A stretch of 64,000 nucleotides of DNA from Neoceratodus forsteri. Taxonomy: Eukaryota; Chordata; Ceratodontiformes; Ceratodontidae. Position 1 is the first letter of the stretch. Every line of letters begins with the position of its first letter. This document shows, one piece after another, positions 43,621 to 56,308 of the stretch. Below the pieces are notes generated by a model. It did no database searches, had not been told where the DNA came from, and saw nothing but the letters and a program-made list of their open reading frames with translations. Location: the NCBI GenBank assembly GCA_016271365.2, contig CM057458.1:197380501-197444500 (forward strand). Direction: 5' to 3'. Position numbers and translations under genes: made by a program.

Positions 43621-44500
43621 GTAGGAATACATTTCATTGTTATCCGTATCTGTGCAAGTTTATACATATATGAAACTAAGCAACATATTAAGGAAACTAA
43701 GCAACATATTTGGGATTGTTATTTGATCTTAAAGGTAGGGTCTTGATCCTAGAATGGGACCCAATTTCGCTAAGTTCTTCCCTCAAGCTGCTTATTTGTG
43801 GAGATGAGTGGCCATGGCATTTCCATGTTTTCTTTAAACTGAGCCCCACACTGGGCTCTGGATCCCTGTACTACCGCACCATTTTTCTGTTTATATGTAC
43901 ATTCTACAGTTCACAGGGGACAGCTGTAGGACAAGGTGATGTGGGGGTTGTCCTGGGTGTTTATTGAAGGCAGCTGGACCTGGGGATAACTTCACATTAT
44001 GCTGTCCTGAAAATATAATGAGGCATCTTCAAGAGGGTTGTTAGGAACATGGGAGAGGCATGGGGCAGGGAGAGCTCTGGAAGAGCGTGTGTTTCAACAT
44101 CGAACATAAAGCAGACTCAATAGTCTCCTAGTTTTTACTGTCCTGAATCATCAGTGTGTCTGCTGGAGTAGGGGAACCCGACTGAGCAGCCAAAATTTGC
44201 CTGAACTGTGCACCCCAGTCATGGATTGGGGGGAGTCATGGAGAAGGGGGGGGGCTGCAGTGAATTCTAACTTTATATGTCCTTAATGGGCAAGGGGGAT
44301 TGATATAGAGAGGCAGGTGGTCTGGGAAATCTGTTGTTGGGCAGGGGAAAGTATTTGCTAATTTCTGGGGCCCACAGGAAAACAGGGAGTGGGGCAGATG
44401 ACTTAGAAATGTGGGGATAGAGGTAATATCTGGGGTCCCCATTACAAATAGTCTGAGAACATTCATCAGAAGCAATTTGAATACCTGTAGTAGATACCAG
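43621..44500. other. Intronic sequence after the exon
   Basis: Starts with the GT donor. Contains a tandem gaaactaagcaacatatt duplication at about 43672-43711. No further exon was recognised before the DIRS A2 left end. The next exon should begin with His and an APSSHNKYAGESFPG-type run, which I did not find. Confidence 0.55.
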
Positions 44501-44625
44501 ATCTTCCAAGAATCCATCTTCACCATTGATTCCCACTAGTTGTTCTAAGCTGGAGATGCTAGGACCCCACGGGGACCAAAACTTTTCAGAGGGCAAGCAC
44601 CGAGGCAAGCAGAGCGCATGTGTGG
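44501..44625. repeat. Left inverted terminal repeat of DIRS A2
   Basis: Reverse complement of about 56806-56943, with scattered substitutions. Confidence 0.83.
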
Positions 44626-44889
44626 CTTCATGAGTGAGTGCATGCAACTGCCTGTTTACATTGGCGCCAGTACCCAACCGCATTGGTTCCTTGTTAAGTG
44701 AGCATCTGTGTTTCGTCACCTGTCCACCAGGAGTCGTAACTTCACTTCTGTACAACAGTGTTCAGTTCTCGGTGTTAGTGTTTAAGCTAAAGTTTCTTAT
44801 TTTTGTGTCCCATTTTAGTGTACAGTATTTGTCACAAGTTAATAACATAGTTTCTCTCAGTCCTACCAAGTGTCAACAGTCGTCAGCCA

Positions 44890-46720
44890 TGCAGAATGGT
44901 AGGGAGCCTGAAGAGACAGTCTGCTCTGGCAGCGGGGCCATGTCTGGTCTGCTTTCCCCTCGGGGAAGGAGTCTGACGATGCATGGTCCAATGCCCAGGA
45001 GAAGAGGCATTCCTTCCAGAAGCTCAGAAAGAAGTGGTCCCACATACACTCTGTGTTGGGGTCCAGGTGCTGCTCGGCTTCAGCTTCTTCCTCTTCCCGC
45101 AGGAAGGGGAAGAAACAGCACCAGTGGCGATAGCCCCATGTAAGGTCTGCCTCAAGATACTCAGTTTCCCAGAGTTGGAGGCCTTCATCTTCACCATCGG
45201 TGACACCAAGGGCCTCTGGTTCTGGGAGGTCATTGTCTTGGGCCCATTGTCCTCCACTTTCTTGAAGTGAGGGCTCTGGTGGGCAGTTCCACCACTGAGC
45301 AGCTCTTAAGAAGTAGTGGGTCCAGTATCTGGCCCACATGGCACTGCTAGTGGAGTCTGTCCCTGACCCTTCGGGGCTGACAGAACTGGTAACAAAGGTT
45401 GTGCCGCTGGACCAGGCAGTGTGTTCCTATTCAGCAGCAGCCTTTGGGTCCTTGCCAGGGATGGCACCAGCAGTGTGTGTGTCCCACATGAGCCCCATGC
45501 CGCATCCTGTTCCTGGCCGGGAATAGCCGTGGTGCCATTGCCGGTCACCTCAGTGTTGGCTGGGTTGTGGATGCCAGCTCCGGTGCTGCATCTGGCACTG
45601 GGTTCAGTGCTGCATGTGCTCACAGTGCCAGGAACCTTCCCGGTGCCGGATGTGGTGCCAGTTCTGACTCTGCCTCTGGCACCAGACCCTCACCCTTCAG
45701 TGCCAGGGCCAGTGTTAACGCTGTTGCCGCAGCCACATGCTGGTTGTCTGGCCTGCGACCTCACCCTGTCTTCTACACTCCTTCAGAAGAGGGTGTATAG
45801 GGGGATGAGTCAGACCCAAACCTTATTGTTTCTGAAGGTGATGATAATGACTCCTTCTATAGTCTACAGACCTCAGACCCAGTTCCTGTGCCTCAGGAAG
45901 ATCTCTCTTTCCAGGCTCTTTCCTCTGCTCAGGTATATGCACTTGGCATTGAATTTCGAGCCAGCAGCAATGCCTCCAGCTAGAGTTCCTAAATGTGCCA
46001 AATATGCTGAACAGTTTGATTCCTCCATTCCCTCCCACATTTGAGACCGAGTCTGATACAGTTTGGCAAAGACCTGCTTTGGTGGCAGCTGTCCCAAAGC
46101 AGGCAGACAGAAAATACACTGTCCCAAAAAAATAAGCCAGTGTATGTCTGTCATCCCATGGCTGATGCTGTTGTAATTCTTGCTGAGAATGACAAAGCCA
46201 TTGTCCCCAAAGAGGTCACCCTGCACCCCATTAATTAGTAGTTCTGCAAGATTGACACTATGGGCAAATAAGCCTATGCTTCAGTCACCTTAGGCATGAG
46301 GCTAGCCAGCTACCAATGGCATTTTTCTAAGTATGAGTGTACCCTTTCAGATAAGCTAAAATCTCTGGCAGAGTGTCTACCAGATTCGGAAGATAAACAT
46401 GAGATTCTGCTAGCTGTCAAGCAGGGTACTGTGCCCAGCAGTCAACAGCTTAAGCCTCTATGAATACCTTTGACACTGCATCTCGCTTTGCTGCTCCAGG
46501 CATTTGTATCAGGCAGCATTCCTGGCTGTGGACTTCTAGCTTCACCCAGGATGTCTAGCAACAGGTGATGAATGTTCCCTTTGATGGAATTTACAGTTCG
46601 GACAGCAGGTAGAGCAGTCTGTTAAAGTGTCAATTGAAACTAGAACAACCCTTAAGACTTCCAGACCAGCTCCCTTCAGCCCTCTTTTCATAACCAGCAG
46701 TCCTTTCATGGCAAAGGCAA
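44890..46720 (+). pseudogene. DIRS family A gag remnant, copy A2
   Basis: Starts near MQNGREPEETVCSGSG (44890). A long low-complexity stretch rich in Pro, Val and Ala follows (45340-45770). A capsid-like part lies at about 46050-46450, with PKQADRKYTVPKK, VCHPMADAVVILAEND and ASVTLGMRLASYQ. Many frame changes and stops. Assignment rests on position between the left repeat and RT and on similarity in layout to the other families. Confidence 0.6.
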
Positions 46721-47079
46721 GGTAGCCTAAAGCAAAAGTCAGCCTCCCCAGCCTCAGAAGACGGTGCAGCCAAAGACACAGGTGCCAAAAGCAGCTAGTG
46801 CCACCCTCTGAAGCTCTGGACCCAGTCTTGCCTCAGCTGCCTGAGGCAGACCACTCCTCCCCAGTTGGGAGGCACCTGACCCAGTTTTACTGTCAGTGGG
46901 AGTCCATCACGATGGAAAAGTGAGTCCTCAGGATCATCTGAGAGGGCTACTCCCTGGAGTTTACAGAAATCACACCGGGCTATCCATGCAAAAGGCAACC
47001 CCATTTGTCAGCTGATATATCAGAGCTTCTGGCATAGGAGATTTCAGGCCATCTATGCACAGGGCAGCAGAATGAAACA

Positions 47080-47770
47080 CAGGTTTCTATTCCCACTGCT
47101 TCCAGTTTCCAAAGAAATTGGGGGGCATGTGCCCCATTCTTAACCTCAGAAATCTGAACAAAGTCATGGATCAGGAAAAATTCAAAATTATTTCTCTGGC
47201 CTCATTACTACCCTTTCTAAAGCCTCAGTTTTGGTTAGTAATCCTGCATATGCAGGATGCATACCAGCATATACTGCTACACTCCAACTACCACGCATAT
47301 CTTCTTTTCGCTGTGCTGGGGCAGCATTACCAGTTCAGAGTCCTCCTCTTTGGGATTTCCTCAGTGCCACAAGTGTTAACAAAGTGCTTTGCCGTGCTTG
47401 TCGCATATCTAAGGAAATTTGGACTCCCAAGTTTTCCCATACTTGGATGACTAGCTAATCTCAAGACTGTAAAGACAGGAGACTGAACAGGTAGAAATAA
47501 CTGCCTCTCAATTCCGCACTTCAGTGGGGATCCTGGTGAACATTGGGAAGCATCAACTTCAATCCTCACAGCAACTGCTGTTCATAGGATTTCTTCTGAA
47601 CACCCAGGATCAGGCTTTCCTTCCAGAAAGTACACTAAAAGCAGTTCTGCAGATGGCATGTTACATCACAGAGCACAAAACTGTGCAAGCCCACTCCATG
47701 CAACACATCTTAGATCTGATAACCTGTTCAGTGTTCACAATGACCCTGGCATGATTGCACATGAGGACAA
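47080..47770 (+). pseudogene. DIRS family A reverse transcriptase, copy A2
   Basis: ICP-LNLRNLNKVMDQEKFKI, VILHMQDAYQHILLH (first catalytic Asp kept) and QYQFRVLLFGISSVPQVLTKCFAVL are in one frame to 47450. The active-site box is FPILG, where YLDDW is expected. The thumb follows with VNIGKHQLQSSQQLLFIGFLL (about 47525-47600). Confidence 0.82.
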
Positions 47771-47854
47771 CCCAGTGGATGTTCAGTGCACAACGGTAAC
47801 AGGCATTGCACCATCAGACTTACCCCATTCAGGTGACCAACACCCAGGTGGTCA

Positions 47855-48480
47855 GTGGAGGAGAACCTCTGCCAGGGCTTCCCCTTCTCCAGACCAGAAC
47901 CTCAGGTGAGACTTACCACAGATGCCTCACTGATGGGGTGGGGGGCCCACTGTTATGGCCTTCAAACAAAAGGTGTCTGGGACTCATTTCCACATCATTA
48001 TGTTGGGGATGCAAGCTGCTTTATATGGTCCAAGAGCCCTAATGGACTTAGCCACAAAACTGTCCTCATCCAAGCAGACAATTCTGTCTTTTACTATATC
48101 AACAAATAAGGAGCACACTCTGACCCTCTGGGCAGGGAGGCAGTGAGAGTGTTGAAATGATGCCTGAAGGAAGGGATTCTGCTCCAAGCAGTCTACCTGC
48201 CTAGAGCCAAGAAGAATACTCTGGCAGCCGAGTTGAGTCAAACAGAGCTCGATCGTCACAAGTGGTCGCCAGCTGCAGAAGTCATGAGGTCACTATTCCT
48301 TACTCAACGTCCAACTGCCTCAATTCCACTCAGAAATCCAAGACAGAGAGTTTTCTGTCAGGATGCATTCAGACTGCAATGGCAACATTTGTTTCTGTAT
48401 GCATTCCCTCCAATTTCTTTCATTCAAAGCGTATTGCTTAAATTGGAGGCATTGGGGGGGGGGCAAGATACTAGTGGCCC
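47855..48480 (+). pseudogene. DIRS family A RNase H and downstream block, copy A2
   Basis: QVRLTTDASLMGWGAHCYGL is followed, in another frame, by VLIQADNSVFYYINK and a stop. PKKNTLAAELSQTELDRHKWS then leads to the post-RNase H block FCQDAFRLQWQHLFLYAFPPISFIQSVLLKLEA (about 48350-48450). It matches copy A1 in order and wording. Confidence 0.82.
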
Positions 48481-48619
48481 CCTGCTGACCTCAACAGATA
48501 TGGATTCTTCTGTTGAAGAGACTTTCAGTCAACAAAACAAGGACTCTATCACTCTGGATGGACTTACTGACTTGGAATCACTTGGTCCATCCTGACCTGC
48601 ACTCCCTTCACCTTCAGGC

Positions 48620-49610
48620 ATGGCTGCTGAAGAGACAGACGTGAACAGGTGCAAGATAGCTCAGATGGTCTCTGAAATACTTTTGAATGCACATAAACTT
48701 TCTACTAGGAAGGCATACACAGCCAAATGGAAAAGATTTTCCATTTGGTGCTCCAAAACCTGACAAGGTTCTGGAGTACCTGCAGGACCTTTCTGATGCT
48801 GCCCTGCACACAGTAAAGGTCTGTCTGCATGCTATAGCTGCATACCATGAGCCCATCAGTACTCTCTGCTTGGCACAGCTGCCATTGCGCAAGAGGTTCC
48901 TCAAAGGCATTTTACACATAAGGCCTCCCATTAGAAACCCAGTAGCTGTCTGGGATATCAACCTTGTGTTAGAGCCCTTGAGCCCCTTGTGATGTGTGAC
49001 TTGAAGTTTTTAACTTGGAAAGTGACATTTCTGGTGGCTGTTACCGCTGCTCACAGAGTGTCTGAAATCCATACTTTAGTCACTGAATTGATCCTCTGTA
49101 CTGCTTTCCATAAAGACAAGGTAGTTTTCTGCACACGCACCAAGTTTTTACTGAAAGTAGTGTTAAGAATTCAGCCCCTAGCCCTGCCTACCTACTTTGT
49201 CAGCTTCCAGAATGAGTTGAGAAAGGATTCTCCACTCATTGGCTGTTAAGAGGGTCCTTCTGTTTAATCTGGACAGAACTAAGAAAATCAGACAATCCAA
49301 ACAGCTCTTTGTCTCCTTCAGTCCTAATCGGAAGCAACAGCCTGTTACAGTCAAGTGCATTTCTGCCTGGGTTGTGGATTTCCAGCCACTGCTATACCAT
49401 GGCTCAGAATAAATTGTGCAAACTGGTATGCGCTCACTCCACTAGAGCAGTTGCAGCATCCCTGGCAGAGATTCATTCTGTGCCTTTTGAGAAATTTGCA
49501 GAGCTGCAACCTGGAGCACAGTGCATACTTACTAAGTGCTATGTTCTGGATATCCATGCCAGGAAGCATGCCTTTGGCAGGACAACCCTGAATGGATTAC
49601 TATCCTGAAT
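48620..49610 (+). pseudogene. DIRS family A tyrosine recombinase, copy A2
   Basis: Core-binding part: STRKAYTAKWKRFSIW (about 48700), then AQLPLRKRFLKGILHIRPPIRNPVAVWDINLVL in the 48687-48992 frame. The first catalytic Arg box at about 49040 reads VTAAHRVSEIHTL (His for the first Arg of ARR). CAHSTRAVAASLAEI keeps H-x-x-R at about 49430-49460. The nucleophile Tyr is kept in LTKCYVLDIHARK (about 49530-49565), and the tail is LNGLLS. Frame breaks lie near 48990 and 49250. Confidence 0.85.
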
Positions 49611-49659
49611 GAGTCCTTAGCTCTTACCGCCCTAGTCCAGGGGACTTTGTCTGAGCTTG

Positions 49660-49709
49660 GTACTCTGACCCACTAGTGGGAATCAGTGGTAAAGTTTGAT
49701 TCTTGGAAG
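49660..49709. repeat. DIRS A2 internal complementary region, left half
   Basis: gggaatcagtggtaaag and ttgattcttggaag, read in reverse complement, match the left end at 44501-44545. The CR1 insertion cuts it at about 49709. Confidence 0.82.
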
Positions 49710-49989
49710 ATAGAAACATAGACTTTGATGGCAGATAAGGACCGCTTGGCCCATCTAGTCTGCCCATTTCCCTACCTACAGGATAGGCCGCAGATCCTTG
49801 TTAACCAACAACCTATTTCTTCCTACCTCCCACAAGAATTGCCTTATGTCTGTCCCATGCATTCTTGAATTCTCCCACAGTTTTAGACCCCACAACCTCC
49901 TCAGGAAGGCTGTTCCATGCATCCACTACCCTCTCTGTGAAATAATACTTCCTCACATTGCCCCTGAACCGCCTCTATCTTTTAAATTG

Positions 49990-52270
49990 TGTCCCTTGTT
50001 CTTGCACGCCTTTTTCTGAAAAATGCTACCTCTTGACGTTGTTGATTCCACTGAGGTACTTAAAGTTTCTATCATGTCCCCTCTTCCTTCTTTCCTCAAG
50101 GGTATACATATTAAGCTCCTTTAGTCTCTCCTCATACGGCTTCTCTTGCAGACCCTGCACCATTTTAGTTGCCCTCCTCTGGACTGCCTCTATCCTGTCT
50201 ATGTCCTTGCGGAGATGGGGTCTCCAGAACTGGACGTAGTACTCCAGATGGGGTCTCACCAACTGTCCGTACAGAGGGATAACAACTTCCTGTTTTCTGC
50301 TGCTTACCCCAAGCCCTCCCTACTGCCTTCTCACATTGTTTGCTAGCCTTAAGGTCATCTGATATGATTACCCGCAGATCCCTTTCCTTTTTTGTTGCTG
50401 TTACTACCTCCCCCCCATTGTGTATTCTTCCCCTGGGTTCTTGTTTCCCAGGTGCATTATTTTGCACTTCTTTGCATTGAATCCTAGCTGCCATACTTCT
50501 GACCATTCCTCCAACCTTGCCAAGTCCCTTCTCATCCTTTTCACGCCTCCTTGTGCATCTACACTGTTGCAGATCTTTGTGTCATCTGCAAAGAGGCATA
50601 CTTTTCCTTCCAGTCCCTCTGCAATGTCACTTACGAAGACATTAAAAAGGACTGGACCCAATACTGAACCCTGCGGTACCCCACTAGTAACCCCTCTTTC
50701 TTCAGAGTGGACTCCATTTACAATTACCTTCTGTGTCCTGTTGTCCAGCCAGTGTTTTACCAGGCTACCACCCTGGGACCCACTCCCAGGCTGGTTAATT
50801 TGACTATTAATCTTTGTGTGGGACTGTGTCAAATGCCTTGCTAAAGTATAGGTAGGCCATGTCCACAGCCCTCCTTGTCTACTACTTTGGTCACCCAGTC
50901 AAAGAAATCTCATTAGGATCTGCCTGACATGACCTTCCTGCTGTGAACCCATGCTGCCTTGGGTCCCAGCCCCACTGGCCTCTAGGTACTCAACTATTCT
51001 TTCCTCAGAAGTGACTCCATCACTTTCCCTACCACAGAGGTCAAACTGACAGGTCTGTAGTTTCCTGCCTCTGTCTTGGTCCCACTTTGTGAAGGGGAAT
51101 CACATCCGCTTGCTCCAGTCCTCGGGTACCACACCATCCTCCCATGATTTATTAAAAGGTAGCCAGTGGTTTCACTAGTTCCCTTAATTCTTTTAGAATT
51201 CTGGGGTGAATTCCATCAGGCCCTATTGCTTTGTCCACCTTCAATTTTAGGAGTTCTTGCAGAACCCTTTCTTCTGTGAAAGGACTGGGATCGACCCCCC
51301 TATCAAGAGTGCTTCTGTTAATTGGATTAGGCACTTCCCCCTCCTCTTTTGTGAATACTGAGCAGAAATATTCGTTCAGTATCCCTGCTTTTTCACTGTC
51401 CCCCTCTGCCCACCCACCGTTCATTCTATTCAGCCTCATTATCCCTCCCTTTGTCTTTCTACACTCGCTGATGTACCTATAAAAGGTTTTATCCCCTTCT
51501 TAACCGAGTGGCTATCTTTTCCTCAGTTTGGGCCTTTGCTATTCTGACTTCCCTCCCTGCTTCCTTCTGCCTTAACTGGTACAGCTCTCTGTCCTGCTCC
51601 TTCTGTGTTTCCTTATACTTCTGGAATGCTATCTTTTTCTTCCTGACCTTCACAGCCACCTCTTTTGAGAACCAGAGTGGCCTTTTCTTTCATTTTGATT
51701 TGTTTATTTGCTTCACACAAAGGCTTGTTGCCTCTGTGATGGCAGTTTTGATGATTCCTCATTGTTGCTCCACACCTCCTTCTAGCCTGTTTGCTAGTGC
51801 TTTTCTGAGGCACTCTCCCATCTTGCCAAAGTCAGCGCTCCTGAAGTCCAGTACCCTCACTTTTGTATGGCTTGACTCTGTAGCTGAATTTAACGTGAAC
51901 CACACTGTTTGATGGTCACTTGTTCCCCAGATGGCAACCCACTTCTAGATCTGAGATCCTCTCACTGCCCCTGTTTGAGAGTACGAGGTCTAAGATTGCT
52001 CCCTCACGAGTGGGTTCCAAAACTAGCTGTCTGAGGCCTGCCACCTGTAGGGCATCAAGAATGGCCCTGCTCTTGGATGTGGCTGCAGAAAATGTGCTCC
52101 AGTTAACATCTGGCATATTCAGGTCTCCCATCAACAGTATCTCCCCTTTCTCTGCCATTCTAAGAATGCCTTCTATCATATCCTTGTCCATTCCCCCCCT
52201 GACATGGGGTCTGTACCTAACCCTGTGCAGATTGTGGTGCCCTTTCCAGTCTCCAAGGTGACCCACAGTG
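49990..52270 (-). pseudogene. CR1 ORF2: endonuclease and reverse transcriptase
   Basis: On the minus strand, 52266-51916 encodes the endonuclease C-terminal half (EILLMGDLNMPDVNWS, then GAILDLVLSN). Pre-RT sequence ILNEYFCSVFTKEEGEV lies at about 51380, and the RT lead-in AIGPDGIHPRILKEL at about 51220. RT motifs GVPQGSVLGPVLFNVF and CLFADDTKICNSV (catalytic DD) lie at about 50690-50570. [35 protein letters not shown] is at 50262-50150. Frameshifts and stops occur between these blocks, for example between 51152 and 50832. Confidence 0.88.
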
Positions 52271-52798
52271 CCTCTCTCCTCCTTGTTTACTCTTTTGTTC
52301 AGTTGCTTTTATCCCTTCCTTTACATAGAGAGCTACTCCTCCCCTCTTCTCCCCTGCCCGCCTCTCCTGTAGGTTATGTGCCCTGGTATGTTAACATCCC
52401 AGTCATGGTTCTCTGTGTACCATGTTTCTGTGACTGCTATGATATCCAGGCATCCTCTTCCATCAAGGCCACCAGCTCAGGGAGCTTGTTGCCCAGACTA
52501 CGGGCATTGGTACTTATTACCCTCCATTTCCTGATGGCCTTACTCCTTTTGCCCCATCCCTGTCCTCCTTGCCTTTGTCACTTTCTCCATTTACCTTCCT
52601 TCTCCCTATCGACACCTCTATGTTGGTGTTTACGCACTTACTACCATGATTTTTTGAGGGGCTAAGATTTCCTGCTCCTTTCCAGTGCCTCCTCCTTGGC
52701 TAGTTTAAATGCTTGCCAATGAAGCATTTAAACCTATCACCTAGGATCCTGGTTCCCTCCTGGACAGATGCAGCCCATCATGCCAGTATAGGCTTGCA

Positions 52799-53621
52799 TC
52801 ACCCAGGTGGACCCCCAGTCCCAATGAAGCCAAATCCCTGAGCTCCACACCAGTTTTTCAACCACTGATTGAATCCCATGGTGCGGAACACCCTAGCCTC
52901 TCCTGCGCCATAGATGGGCAGCACCTCTGAGAAGGTTACTGTGCATGCTACTTGTCTAAGGCACCTCCCCAATTCCACAAACTCTTCCTGCACTTCTTTA
53001 ATCCCTTTCATAGCCAGGTCATTTGTCCCTAGGTGGACAGTGACATCCAGCTCCCTCCCCTGTGCAGCTGCTCTGGCAATCCTGAGGATTCGCTCCCTGT
53101 CCCTCCAAGCCATGGCGCCAGGCAGGCACCTTACCTCCCTCTCCCCTTCCTCCCCCAGTTCTACCTTCCTAACAATGGAGTCCCCGACCAGGAGTTGTTT
53201 CCTTCCCCTGAGGGGTCCCCTGCCACCCTCCTGTGGGTCTCCTTTGTGGAGGTTCCCAGCATCCTCCTTGTTCTCCACTGTGGGTGCCTCCATAGAGGAA
53301 CCACACTTTGCCAGAATGGCGTAGGAATTGTGGAGAGGTACAACTGGAGGGATGCACCTCTGTTCCACCACCCTCACTCTCCTGAGCCCACTGTGGTCCA
53401 ACCGCCTCCTTGTTGGCAACCTCTGAGGCAACGGCAGTGGCACTGGTGGTCCCTGGATGGAAGAGGAGGTCCCACAAATCCTGGCCAACTCAGCCTGGAG
53501 AGATGAGCAACCTCCTCCTCAGCCCAGAGAGGTGCCTGCAGATGGGACAACACCGCATCCTCCAGAACGTCTCCCGGAAGACTGCCGCTCCACAGCCACT
53601 GCACTGCACCACTCCCATCAT
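52799..53621 (-). pseudogene. CR1 ORF1 with zinc motif and SGNH esterase domain
   Basis: The likely start is the minus-strand ATG at 53621. It opens MMGVVQCSGCGAAVFRETFW then RMRCCPIC, a C-x2-C pair of pairs. After a frame break, 53488-52799 holds the esterase-like domain. LLVGDSIVRKVE is the G-D-S nucleophile block at about 53200, VTVHLGTNDLAMKG the G-x-N-D block at about 53030, and FSEVLPIY a later block. CR1 ORF1 proteins are known to carry such a lipase/esterase fold, thought to help RNP or membrane association. The domain is open over 229 codons. Confidence 0.85.
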
Positions 53622-53975
53622 GTCTTATTTCTGGCCCCTTAACGGTTTGCAATCCTTACTCTTTCCTTTGTTTTGTTTTTTTTTTGTTTTTCTCTCTCTC
53701 CTTACTTTCTGCCTGTGTGCCCTTTAGCTCCTGATTGTCCTGTTCTGAGACAAGAATATCCTATATTTCTCAGTAGACCCCTTACTTGCTCAGAGGCAGA
53801 CCTCCAGCAGCTAGAGGGGGCCAGAGAGCTACTATTGCCCTTCTAGGATGGTGGGTCTTTGGTGGCACTGTGATCACTCACTTCCTGCTCCCAAACAGGA
53901 AGTTCCTGTTGTCAGTCAAATCCTGTGCTTATAAAAGTAGAACTAGCTTTGGGTGGGAGGGAAGGAGGGCAATAT

Positions 53976-54535
53976 AGTCCCAGTAGAGAAGTCCAGTCAC
54001 ACAGCAGTCCTTTCTCCTGGTGTCTTCTGCCAAGCTACTAGCAAAATCTTTCTAAGGCAGTCTTTAAATGTAGCTTCCTTCTAGCTAAGCCACTCCCCCT
54101 ACTTACTAGATCTTTCTACAAGTAATTTAAACCTCACAGCTATCAAGTCCTTTCAATCACCTGAGATTTACACCTAGATAACTGTTCAGATAACCATTCA
54201 GTTCAGTTAACTCAGACAAACACAACACTTTTTTTTTGTTTTGTTTGTTAGTTTTTTTTACCCTAAATTAAAGGTCCAAGTACAAGAGTTCTACTTCTTT
54301 AGTCCCAGTAGAGAAGTCCAGTCACACAGCAGTCCTTTCTCCTGATGTCTTCTGCCAAACTACTAGCAAAATCTTTCTAAGGCAGTCTTTAAATGTAGCT
54401 TCCTTTTAGCTAAGCTACTCCCCCTACTTACTAGATCTTTCTACAAGTAATTTAAACCTCACAGCTATCAAGTCCTTTCAATCACCTGAGATTTACACCT
54501 AGATAACTGTTCAGATAACCATTCAGTTCAGTTAA
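53976..54535 (-). repeat. CR1 5' tandem monomers (units 1 and 2)
   Basis: Unit 1 is 53976-54300 and unit 2 starts at 54301, giving a 325-bp period. Both begin agtcccagtagagaagtcca and run through ctagcaaaatctttctaagg with very few differences. Unit 2 is interrupted at 54536 and finishes at 56309-56397. Confidence 0.9.
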
Positions 54536-56304
54536 AGGAGAAGACTCCAGTATATGTATGATTTGGATATATCTGATGTATTTATTACACATTACATCAA
54601 GTACTGTACATATGTCAATAAGAGATCAGCCATTTCTTCTGTTGCAACACATATCTAGAGTTTGAGGCTCTGATACAGGGTAGTAAAATGTCAAGCAAGC
54701 CTCCATTTACATGCACATGAGTCACTTGTAATACAGCCCCTCCCATTCCTTGATGTCACTGTAGCAACAGTGCAGAACAAAACATAAGGGTATCAGTGCT
54801 GTCTAGCCTGATTTTAGTTTGTTTGCAATGGCTTAAGGCAGTTCTGTCATGCAACTCACACAGGGAGAGGTACTTGTAGCCTTAATACTGTATGTGTAGA
54901 GCAAATAATACATCTAATAGTATTTCATTCACAGGAAACAAAAGTTGTTTCTCTGTACTGCTCATTTCTCTCTCTGAGACAGTTGTAACATGTTGTGGAA
55001 AGCAGTAGACTGAATCAGTCAATGTACCAACCAACCAATCAATCAGTTGAGCAGTCAATCAGTCACTCTGTATTGAACCAGGTGAACACCCTTGATAAGA
55101 TTCGTTACAAGATGAGCCTCGGCAGTTTACCAAAGGATCACTCAAGACTGACCTATACACATCCCCTTTCAGCAGCCTGAAAGTGGAGAGCTAGATCATT
55201 TACTTTATAAAGTGTATTATTTTACATTTCAAATGCTCCTTAAATCTGAGTTTCTGACTGGAAATACCAAGACACAAAATGCATATGACATGGGAGGAGT
55301 GAGCTAAGCAAATACAGAGCACTACAAACAGAGAGTGATTAGTTTCTTTACCTACAACAGCTGAGGTCTAGCATCTTATTTGTGAGGGACATCCTACTTC
55401 AAATGCTGGCATTACAAAGTGTGTGGGGGAGAGGCTGCCACAGCTTATCCTTAGTACCTTGAAAGTGAAGTGCTGTAGCTCTCACATCACTGCTAATGAT
55501 TTATAATGGGAATTGGGGCACTTTTAAAGTCATGGACCTGAGGGGCCATCAGTTTCTAAGGAGGTTAGGGGAACTTCTTAAGGGTTAGAAAGTAAGGGAC
55601 TCTAGTAGGATTTGAACCAGAGTCCCCCAGTACTTGTGCCTGTGCTTTCCTGGTAACCTATTCCTTGTCATAGCTGAATTCTTTATTGCCTTACTGCAGC
55701 CATCCAATCACTGGCTGCCTAGTTACAAAGGGAAAGGGGCCTATTTGCAAGATTGTTTCTCACTGCTGGTGACAATCAAAACAGAGAATGTTAACACACA
55801 CACACACACCTTAATACAACAGCTGCATAATACCACTTAACTCTTGTTGTACCCAGTCATTTATTGGGTAAACTGTTTTTGCTAACAGAAACAGTAACAC
55901 AACACATACATGCACTTCCTAATATGAATACTGTATATACCTCAAATCAGTGCTGCATCACACTCACGTGGTCCTAGTCCCTATTAGACCTGCACTTCAG
56001 GATGTGCACAACACTTAGAGTTCCTCCATTACTCAAGTGGGGAACCAAACATTGTGGGTTTGGTCTACTGGTGGAACTGCATTTAGTGCAGCACCATTAT
56101 CTGTTGCTCTGATGGCAGCATCCTCCAGCAACATTGATGCTAAAATGGGGTACAAACACATTGATAACTTTTGGGGGCTGTATATTTTTATTTATAATCT
56201 AGATCTGGACAGCAATAGGACTGCTGGCAATTGGAGGAGGCACACAACAATTACACATAAGGAGTTGGGAAAATATTGGTGTGGAACTATGGGAGACTTC
56301 CCCT
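54536..56304. mobile_element. TTAA-flanked non-autonomous DNA element (T2/Kolobok-like)
   Basis: The termini are aggagaagactcc on the left and, in reverse complement, aggggaagtctccc on the right: an inverted repeat of about 13 bp with two mismatches. TTAA flanks both sides (54532-54535 and 56305-56308) and only one TTAA is present at the matching place in the sister monomer. Together these fit the Xenopus T2 MITE end consensus TTAAAGGRRA, a family linked to Kolobok transposases. piggyBac also uses TTAA but has different ends. No transposase was recognised in the 1769 bp. A short CA repeat lies at 55796-55810. Other open frames look incidental. Confidence 0.85.
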
Positions 56305-56308
56305 TTAA

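Noticed and set aside
43710..43967. 85-codon plus-strand open frame after the exon as a further coding exon
   Set aside because: It does not resemble the expected next exon of the peptidase, has no conserved segment and lies in the intron after a good donor site.
54536..56304. piggyBac element
   Set aside because: TTAA duplication fits, but the termini begin AGGRGAAG and not the CCCT/CCYT type of piggyBac. T2/Kolobok fits better.
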